From Zygnema cylindricum (Eukaryota > Streptophyta > Zygnematophyceae > Zygnematales > Zygnemataceae): a stretch of DNA of 37,372 nucleotides. The notes below the pieces were generated by a model, which did not search any database, was not told the origin of the DNA, and saw only the letters and a program-made list of their open reading frames with translations. The translations under genes were made by a program, and so were the position numbers. Shown here piece after piece: positions 1 to 8,700 of this stretch; position 1 is the first letter of the stretch; every line of letters starts with the position of its first letter. The stretch lies in the NCBI GenBank assembly GCA_037447655.1, contig JBBHKE010000349.1, positions 320,284-357,655 on the forward strand, in the 5' to 3' direction.

Positions 1-1668
1 AAAATAAGGTAAGAGAGAGAGAGAGAGAGAGAGAGAGAACATGACGAAATCGGAAGTTAAAATTGTTTATTAAATTATTATTAAACAAATGTGCCAAAGT
101 AAATCATCGGAGTTTACGAATGGAATAAAAAACAAATCAAACAATGGAGGAAAAAAAGCTTTATACTTGATGTGTAAGACAAAACTGTACGGAAATGAGG
201 GACTTTGTGTGCCCCGAAAGTTCAATTGGAACGATCATGGAACATTTTATTAAACACAAAGGATTTTTTAGGGTTTTTTATGGTTTTTACCTAAACACTT
301 TATGAAGTATATGGGAACAAAAAACTAGCGGTTACTTGAACTCTATTGATGACTAAGACTTGAAACCCTTTTTTTTTTTTTTTTTTGTTTTACTATTCTA
401 AGAATAGACGAATGCGATGGGTCGGAAAACATGAATATAAACTTAGGATTTTTAAGGGTTTTTTTACGGTTTGGTACTTTGCCAGTTTTTTAACTCCTTT
501 TCTGGCATAAATGAAATATACTAATCATATTTTTCTTGAAGGATACCACAATTTATTATAAAGAGATCGTGTAAGTTTTAATTTGAATTCTGCCAATGAG
601 GGTCGAGTATCGACTTTTAGGGTTTTTTGACTTTTGATTGCATTTAATTATAACGTTGGGTTTTACAATTACTCTTTTGGAGGATTTAATTAATCATTTA
701 TTTAATTATTAACTGTTTAATTTATTATCAATACATATAAGCATTGCAATAACCGGTCAACGTTATTAGTGTAAAACTGAATCAGTTTAATCACAATATA
801 AAAAATAACATTATTCAAAATGCACAAAAATAAAATAATCAGAGGAAAATCCACAACCAGTGTAAATAAATAATAAGGTTAATTATGAAAGATTGATAAT
901 AAGACACTAGTATTAATTAATAATCAATCATGAACAAATATTAAACAATAATAAACAACAGTAAACAAAAACAAACAACAACAAACAATAACAGAATAAT
1001 AAAAAATAATCAAAAAATATTTTCAAAATATTTCCATCTCTATTTCAAAAAACATGCGAATTGGATACAAAAAAAAGAGAAATTTCAAACTTTAAAAATC
1101 CCATTAACAAAATTCAATAATTTAATAAAAATTCAGATTCAACCAAAAATTTGAACCATCATAGAAAAAAAAAAAATCTTGAAACAAAAAAAAATGTATA
1201 TTCTTCCAAGCCACCATATTTTCCCAAAAAATTGTCAGTTCAAATAGAATCTCATACAATCCAATTTATGTGCAATAACAAGAAAAATAAATGTTGGTTT
1301 AGATTTACATTATCCAATATGTACCTTAATCTTCAAACAATTGACTATGTACTTCCTTTCTACAGGTTCCTGAGTCTATAAGAAAAACAAATGCCTAAAA
1401 GAAAAAAAATGCAACCCTCATGAGCCCAAAACGTTTGTACATTCAGAATGTTAAAAATAATAATAATAATATCATGCAAATTGGAAAGTATTATAAGTGC
1501 CGAAATTATCGACCTGAAATCCCCTCTTAACACACCTGTTGTTCCATGTGAATGGAAATGGCGTTTAACGGAACTGAAACTTCACAATCCTATACATTTT
1601 CTGTGTCCATTTTATGCAAATGAGTAGAATCCCCCCCATAAAAATACCTGGAAATAACTAAAAATAGC

Positions 1669-1670
<2 letters not shown>
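1..1670. other. AT-rich non-coding stretch
   Basis: I see no supportable gene here. The stretch opens with a short (GA)n run (13-38). It contains T- and A-rich runs and scattered copies of a motif like ttttagggtttttt (about 265, 450 and 620). The longest open frames are short and of A/T-rich composition without recognisable domains. Confidence 0.6.

Positions 1671-1721
<51 letters not shown>
1671..1721. repeat. (GA)n microsatellite
   Basis: An uninterrupted GA dinucleotide run of about 50 bases. The open frame that reads it as Ser-Leu repeats on the minus strand is a composition artefact. Confidence 0.95.
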
Positions 1722-1724
<3 letters not shown>

Positions 1725-1785
1725 GAAGGGAACAGAATAAAAATAAACTGCAACTTTTGTAATGCTTTTTGTACTCGAGACCGAT

Positions 1786-2032
1786 CCCTCAACCCCGCAC
1801 CATTCCCTCAACCCCGCACCATATTTACTGTTCTCGTAACTGTTTTGTGACATTGGTAGACGTTTCCTCGCACTATATTTACTGTACTCAAGACTATCAT
1901 GTGACATTGGTAAACGTTTTCCTCATGATACTCCGTCCTTGGGACTATTGTGTGACATTGGTCGACGTTTTCCTCGCAACGTATATACTGTACTCACGAC
2001 TGCTGTGTGACATTGGTAGACGTTTGGTTTGT
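1786..2032. repeat. Degenerate 52-58 bp tandem array
   Basis: The array opens with a 19-bp unit twice (ccctcaaccccgcacca.., 1786-1823). About four diverged longer units follow, each carrying a version of tatttactgtactc and ending in gtgacattggtagacgtttt. Copies lie near 1816, 1872, 1925 and 1978. The open frame across it is periodic because of the repeat and has no known domain. Confidence 0.8.
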
Positions 2033-2139
2033 CTTATTCCGAGGTCGACGACGGCGATCTTCGTCCTCATCCATGTCGACATCTTCCCCGCTAAGAATTC
2101 GCTCGCTGTCAAATTTCAAATTGAAAATTGTTAATAAAA

Positions 2140-2739
2140 TTGAAAAAATAAATAAATAAATGCGAGTTAGACAAAATACAAATCATTATACTTTCTATCT
2201 CTATTGGCGTCTAACACTTTCAGACAGTCAAAGAATAAAAGGTGCCCAGTTTTTGGTGATCGTAACCGACCAAAAAAACCCATAAAAACGGTTTGTCGCG
2301 TCGTCAATCAGGTGGGCAAAGTTTCTTCGACGTTTTCATTTTGAGTTCAAAAATCGTCTAGGGACGGACTAATGCTCCATTCAAAAAAAGACGAAAAACG
2401 AATGTTAATCACTGTATTAACCGAGTAATGCCGCGGGTCCATTCAAAAGAAGACAAATGTTAAAAGAAAAGGAATGTTAATCGCTATGTTAACAAGGTCG
2501 AGGGTCTGATCAACAAAGTTATGATCCCTTCTGAGGAGGAGGAGCTTATCTCTTCGACTCAACGAACATCACAATAGAAAAGTAAGATAATTTCTTTCGA
2601 ATAAAATCCAATGGTTGAACATGAAATTAAACTCCTTTAACTGGTCGGAAAATAAAACTGGTCGGGAAATAAATAACACTAATAGCCATGGGCAGTGTAG
2701 TTTGTTGGATCAAGCTATAGCCAATTAATTCATCTTTTT
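2140..2739. other. Non-coding stretch with a solo inverted-repeat end
   Basis: No gene is seen. At 2680-2700 lies taatagccatgggcagtgta, which matches the terminal motif of the small element family also found at 14970, 15194 and 22976. It is probably a solo or decayed end. Confidence 0.5.
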
Positions 2740-3112
2740 GTTTATATCTGTTTGTTTAAATGGGTGTTTAAGTGTGTGTCTGTTTGTTTGTTTGTTCGTC
2801 CGTTTGTTTGAATATCTGTTTGATTGATAGTTTGTCGGTTGTATGTTTGTGTAATTGTTTGATTGTTTGTTTGTTAGTTTGTTTGTTTGTTTATTTGAAC
2901 GTTTATTTGTTTCTTGGTTTGTTTGTCTATGTGTTTGATTGTTTGTTTGTGCTTTGTTCGTTTGTTTGTGTGTTTGTTTGCTGTTTGTTTGTTCATATGA
3001 TTGTGTGGATTAATTGTTTGTTTGTCTGTTTCCTTATTCGTTTTTTCTTTGTTCGTATATGTGTTTGTTCATATGTATTTGTTTGTTTGTTCGTTCTTCT
3101 GCTTGAATCTAG
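2740..3112 (+). repeat. TTTG-rich degenerate satellite
   Basis: About 370 bases dominated by degenerate TTTG/TGTT tetranucleotides on the plus strand, almost free of A. The 126-codon Cys/Val/Leu/Phe-rich open frame across it follows from this composition and I do not treat it as a gene. Confidence 0.85.
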
Positions 3113-3478
3113 AATACTCTGTTGTCTAAGAGTTTTTGGGTTAGTTTGTTAAATACATCATTTATGTAATTACTAGTGAATTTAATATATAATTTATTCA
3201 AATTATGGTTTATTCAATAGATAGTTTAATTTTATAGTTTAAAAGGTTATTTCATTGATAGTTTATGAAATTGACAGTTGATTCAGTCAATAATTTACTT
3301 GATTCATAGTTTATTAAGAGAGTTAATCAACAAAAATGACGATTCAATGAAATTCTTTAATTTTAATCTATAATTTTTTGGTGATTGATGATTTGATAAT
3401 TTGATTTTCGGTAACTCTCAACATCTTTTTGCTTTTGTCGTATTTCTAAACAAAAAATTTCCCAATCGCTTTGTCAAT
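3113..3478. other. AT-rich 3' flank of the RCC1-like gene
   Basis: This AT-rich DNA carries a degenerate repeated word (atagtttatt.., ttcattgatagttta..) between about 3200 and 3320. It would hold the 3' UTR and polyadenylation region of the minus-strand gene that ends at 3479. No conserved signal can be pinned down. Confidence 0.5.
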
Positions 3479-5364
3479 TTAACAACAAGTGTTTCTATCC
3501 CTTTTTAATATTCCTTCAGATAAAACAGATGCAAACCTGTGCACATCCCGCTCTCCCCCTCTCCCCCTCCCCCCTCTCCCCCTCGCCTCCACCCCCCCCC
3601 CCCCCCCCCCCCCCGTTTCCCCTCCCTCTCCATATCCCTCTCTCCCTCCCTCCCCACCCACCTGAACCTCTGGCACCACCTCAGCAGCGAGTCCGCCCCG
3701 TGACGCGACGCTATTTCGGCCGCTTGCACCAGTTTTGGAATGTGGGATGCGGACGAAACAGAGACTTTTTCGGTCAGCTTTTCTGCGATTTTTTCGGCCA
3801 ATCGGAACTCGCAGAGTCCTCGCAGCCCATTGGCTCGCGTCAGAACCGCCGAGTGACCGCCCCCGGCCGCGACATGACACACCTCTCCCACACACCTGGA
3901 GGGAGGGGAGGGAGTGGGGGGGAGGGAGTGGGGGGAGGGAGCGAGGGAGAGAGCGAGGGAGAGAGCGAGGGAGAGAGGGAGGGAGGGAGGGAGGGAGGGA
4001 GGGAGGGAGGGAGGGAGGGAGGGAGGGAGGGAGGGAGGGAGGGAGGGAGGGAGGGAGGGAGGGAGGGAGGGGAGGGAGGGAGGGAGGGAGGGAGGGAGGG
4101 AGGGAGGGAGGGAGGGAGGGAGGGAGGGAGAGAAGGAGGGAGGGAGGGGAGAGAGGGGAGGGAGAAAGGGAGTGTGAGTGAGAGAGAGAGGGAGAGAACA
4201 TTCGAGGCCGACGTACCACACCTCTCCCACACAGCTCGGAGGAGGAGGGAAGGAGGGGAGGAAGATGTTTTTTTCGAGGATTAGGTTTTTTTTTTTTTTT
4301 TTTGGTTTTTTTTTGAGGCCTAGATAATTTTTGGTTTGGTTTTTTTCTGGTTTTGTTTTTTTTTGTTCAGTTTTTTTTTTTTTTTTTGTTTGGTTTTTTG
4401 TGGTTTCTGGATTTGGTTTTAATTAAAAGTTCAATTTTCAGAAAGTAAAAGTATTAATTATTGAATAAGTAAATGAACTCGGTGGTTGTTACAGTTTCCT
4501 AATAATAATAACATCTGTTTCTTTTTTCTTTTCCTCTCCCACTCTCTCTACCCTCCTCTCCCTCTCTCTCTACCCCCTCCTCTCCCTCTCTCTCTATCCC
4601 CTCTCCCTCTCTCTCTCTCTACCCCCTCCTTACCAGTCTATCCCTGCAGGGACCCAAGCGTGTCCTCTTCTTCCCGTTGCCGCCTGCCCACACCCGTTAT
4701 CCCCCCACCCCACCAGCCCTATCCCTGCACCCCCCCCTCCCTCTATCCCTCCCCCATAGGGGGAGAGGGAGAGGGAGTGGGAGGGGGGGAGCGAGGGGGA
4801 GGGGGAGAGGGAGGGGGAGGAGGAGAGGGAGGGGTAGAGGGAGGGAGAGAGGCAAGCGAGAGTGTGACGAGCTCCGCATGCGACATATGTCACGCCTCGG
4901 GGGACTAGGAGAAAGGGGACAGGGAGGAAATCGCCAAGGGGGGAGGGGAGGGAGGAGGAGAGAGAGGAGGAGAAGGGGGAAGGGGAGAGAGAGGGAGAGG
5001 AGGAAGGGCGACCGAGACCTAGTTGACCGTCACCAGCATAGCCCCAGAGGTAGAGGGCACCACTGAGGGGGTGGAGAGAGAGGGGAGGGAGAGAGGGGAG
5101 GGAGAGGGGAGGAGGGAGAGAGGAGAGAGGGGAGGAGGGAGAGAGGAGAGAGGGGGGAAGGAGGGGAGAGGAGGGAAGAAAGGGGAGAGGGAGGAGAGAG
5201 GGAAAGACGGAGAAGGGGTGGGAGGGAGAGGGGGAGAGGGGGGGGAGAAGGGTTAGATGTAGGAGAAACGGAGGGGGAGGTGGATAGTGGAGAGGAACTC
5301 CAAAATTTGAGTACAACAGGGAGAGAGAGATAAGAGGACAGAAAAAGGCAAAAAAACGACAGAC

Positions 5365-5416
<52 letters not shown>

Positions 5417-5670
5417 CACACACATTCTCCCACCCAAAGTCAAATCCCTCTCCCTCTCTCTCTCCTTCCCTCACCTTTCCGTGACTGCACACGTATGTGC
5501 ACTCCACAAGCCACCTGCCTCACTGCCTCTCCCTCCACCCCCACCACCCTCCTGGGCATGGACTCGTGCCTCCCCCCCCTCAGCCTCCGGTGGCCTAACT
5601 GCCCCATGGCCCCCAGACCCCAGGTGTACCTGTCCCACAAAATGACAAAAAAAGAGAAGAGAAGGACAAT

Positions 5671-5701
<31 letters not shown>

Positions 5702-8700
5702 GAGAGAGAGGGGAGGGAGAGGGAGAGAGGGGAGGGAGGGCGGGGGGAGAGGGAGGGAGGGCGGGCGGGAGGGGGGGAGGGCGGGAGGGGGGAGGGAGGA
5801 GGGAGGGGGGAGGGAGGAGGGAGGAGGGAGGGAGGGAGGGAGGGAGTTAAGGACGGAGGGAGGGAGTTAAGGACGGAGGGAGTTAGGGAAGGAGGGAGGG
5901 AGGGAGAGAGAGAGGAGGGAGGGAGAGGAGGGAGGGAGGGAGACTAAATACAGACAGTAACGGACAAAAAACGGACAAAAAACGGACAAAAAACGGGCAA
6001 AAAGCGGACAAAACGGGAGCAAAATAAACGACCACTCACAGGTCTCCGTTATCCGCCACGGCTGCCGTGTGATGCTCTCCACATGCGACATGTGTAACAC
6101 GTACGGACTCCGGTATTTCGTCCAGAGAAAGACAAAATTCCTCCACCAGTCGAGCCTTTTGCCGCCCGGCACACCGGAATCCCCATCCCAACTGTCCAAA
6201 CTCATTGTATCCTGCCATGTGGCACCGAGAGAACAGACAAAAAACCCCTAAAAACGTAAATAATCGGTTCACTGTAAGACTGCCACGTGGCACCCGGAGA
6301 ACAAACAAAAAAAGCTCTAAAAATGTACATTATCGGTTTACTGTAACGACAATCGGTTCACTGTAAGACTGCCACGTGGCATCAGAGGTACAGAGAGGGG
6401 AAAAACCCTAAAAACGCCAAAATTCTCGTCATTAAAAAGAGGAATAGGAAACTCCCACGTGGTTCCAAGAAGAAGCCAGAAAAAAACCTAAAAACGCAAA
6501 AAACGGTTTAACTTTCTTTGGCCACGTGGCCTCAAGGGTAGAGGGAGACAAAAGCACAGAGAGGAAAAAGAACGGCCACGTGGCACCAGGAAATATCCAG
6601 AAAAAACCCTAAAAACTTAAAATAAAACTCTATTGTAATGACAAAAGACTGCCACGTGGCATCCCAGGGATACAGAGAGAAGAAAACCCCTTTAAACGCC
6701 AAAATTTGCATCAATAAAGAGAGGAATAAAGGACTGCCACGTGGAACCCGTTAAATTGAAGGAGAAATAGAGAAAAATATAGAGAGAGAGGGAGAGAGAG
6801 AGAGGAGAGAGGGAGAGTGAGGAGGAGAGGGAGAGGGAGAGGGGAAGGGAGAGACAGAGGGAGGGAGAGGGAGATTGATTATTGATTTTTTTAAAGTTTC
6901 TTTCGGAATTCAGAAACGTACTTTGTACCATAATTAGAGAGGATCATATTAGAGTTTGTTAAGAAAAACGTATGCAAAAAAACCAAAATAAAAAATTTTG
7001 CAATTATACTTCGCATCATAATAAGTGTGGATAGATTTAGGTGTTTTTGTTGGGTGTCCAAAAATAAAACTTAAAAAAAAAAAAAAAATTGAAAAAATTG
7101 ATTTCTTTTTCTGGATCTGGGAGCATAATTTGCACCACAACCAAAATGGATAATTTTAGGCTTTCCAACCGAAAAATTACAATAGACCTAAAAACCCAAA
7201 CTGGAGGGAAAAGAAAAAAAACACCCGTCTCTTTCCAGATTCAGAAACATAATTTTGTACCATATTATAGCGTGGATAAATTTAGGTTTTTCTACAAATG
7301 AAACGTGGTGTTTAAAAACTATTTTAAAAAAACAGACGCATCCATTTATTTTTTGAATCAGGGAAGTCTTTCCTACCCAAAACCCTAAAAAACCCTGAAA
7401 ACGCTTAAACAACCCAATATATCCAAAAACTACGCTGGAGAAAAATAAAATAATCCGTTTCTTTCAGGATCCAGAAACATAACTTGCACCATAATTAGCG
7501 TGGATAAATTTAGGTCTTCCAACAAATAAAATGTGGTGTCTAAAAAATATATTGAAAACGCATCCATTTTTTTTTTATCCTGTGAAGGCTTTTCCTACCC
7601 AAAATACTAAAAAATCTCAAAACATCCAAAAAAAAAAAAAAAAACGGAGGAAAAAAAATACGTCTCTTCCAGATTCAAAATAAAAAAAAACTTGCACCAC
7701 CAGTAGTGTGAGTAAATGAACTTGCACCACAATTAGTCTGGATAAATTTAAGTGTCCTACCCCATGTTTGCAGTTCTCCGTTTTCTGAAACGGCCGCTGC
7801 GTGACTGCCGCCCAAAGCCACTTGTTTTACAACCTGGGAAATAGACAAATCAGGAAAAAAACAAATCAGGAAAAGGACAAATCAGGAAAAGGACAAATCA
7901 GGAAAAGGACAAATCAGGAAAAAGACAAATCAGGAAAAAAGACAAATCAGGAAAAGGACAAATCAGGAAAAAGACAAATCAGGGAAGAGACAACGTGGAA
8001 AAGGAAACAGGGAAAGGGGCAAATCACCGGGGAAGGAAAATCTTAGGGAAAGGTAAAACAGGGAAAGTAAAAAGACGGAAGAAACAATATGGAACAAAAG
8101 CACAAGAAAAAAGAGTCGCAACACGAGGAGAAAGAGGGAGAGATTGGAGAAGAAGGGGAGGAGAGGGAGAGACGGAGAGAGAGAGAGAGGGAGAGAGAGA
8201 GAGAGAGAGAGAGATGGGAAAGTGACTCCTTCAGAAATCGTGAAAAAATTCTAGTGCTCTCTCATTTCTGGCTTGTTTGTTTACAATCGTTTGCAAAATA
8301 CAATCAAATAAAAAAATAGATTCAAACTTTGTATTCCAAATTTCAAGTACTTATCCGGTTTTGACAAACCTCTCCCCTCCTTTCTTCTCCTCTCCTCTCC
8401 TCTCCTCTCCTCTCCTCTCCTCTCAAACTTGTGAACATAAGCTGTCTTTTCTGGCAAATTCCTGTAATAAGGCATTTGCTTTTATCAGTTTAAGTAAAAG
8501 GAAAAAAATGAAACCGAAACTGAAACGGGTGTTCTATGCTTACCGTTTGTGGACGAAAAGCTCCAAGAAAAAGTCGCGGCAAATTATCACTCTGATCCCA
8601 ACTCCCCCCAAAAAGACGAAATATACAACTTTCAAAAACTACAATTTAAAAGGCGTTTATTTTACATTATTTTTTTGGGACCAGGAAAACTTCCTCAGAC

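Noticed and set aside
240-625. TTTAGGG-like words suggesting telomeric repeat
   Set aside because: Only isolated copies in T-rich context and never in tandem; the same word in RCC1 intron 4 belongs to the CCACGTGG units.
2772-3152. 126-codon Cys/Phe/Val-rich ORF resembling a membrane protein
   Set aside because: It results from the TTTG-rich satellite and has no domain or splice context.
3479-4284. Several 130-250 codon open frames on both strands across the GGGA array
   Set aside because: They are periodic translations of a tetranucleotide repeat (Gly-Arg-Glu or Pro-Ser-Leu). Only the short parts that match RCC1 exons 8 and 9 are kept.
4719-4862. GC-AG or other non-canonical intron in RCC1 exon 7
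   Set aside because: No donor of usable quality at the 5' edge and the frame is open throughout. Kept as an alternative, not annotated.
4486-5256. Arg/Glu/Gly-rich ORFs on the plus strand
   Set aside because: They lie antisense to RCC1 exon 7 and its flanking purine tracts, and their composition follows the repeat.
7845-7983. CRISPR-like regular spacing of short repeats
   Set aside because: Units are 10 bp with 5-7 bp A/G spacers in a eukaryotic intron, so it is a minisatellite, not repeats with unique spacers.
7801-8046. Lys/Glu-rich ORF with a repeated NQEKDKSGK-type unit
   Set aside because: It is the translation of the 16-bp minisatellite, antisense to RCC1 exon 4 and intron 3.
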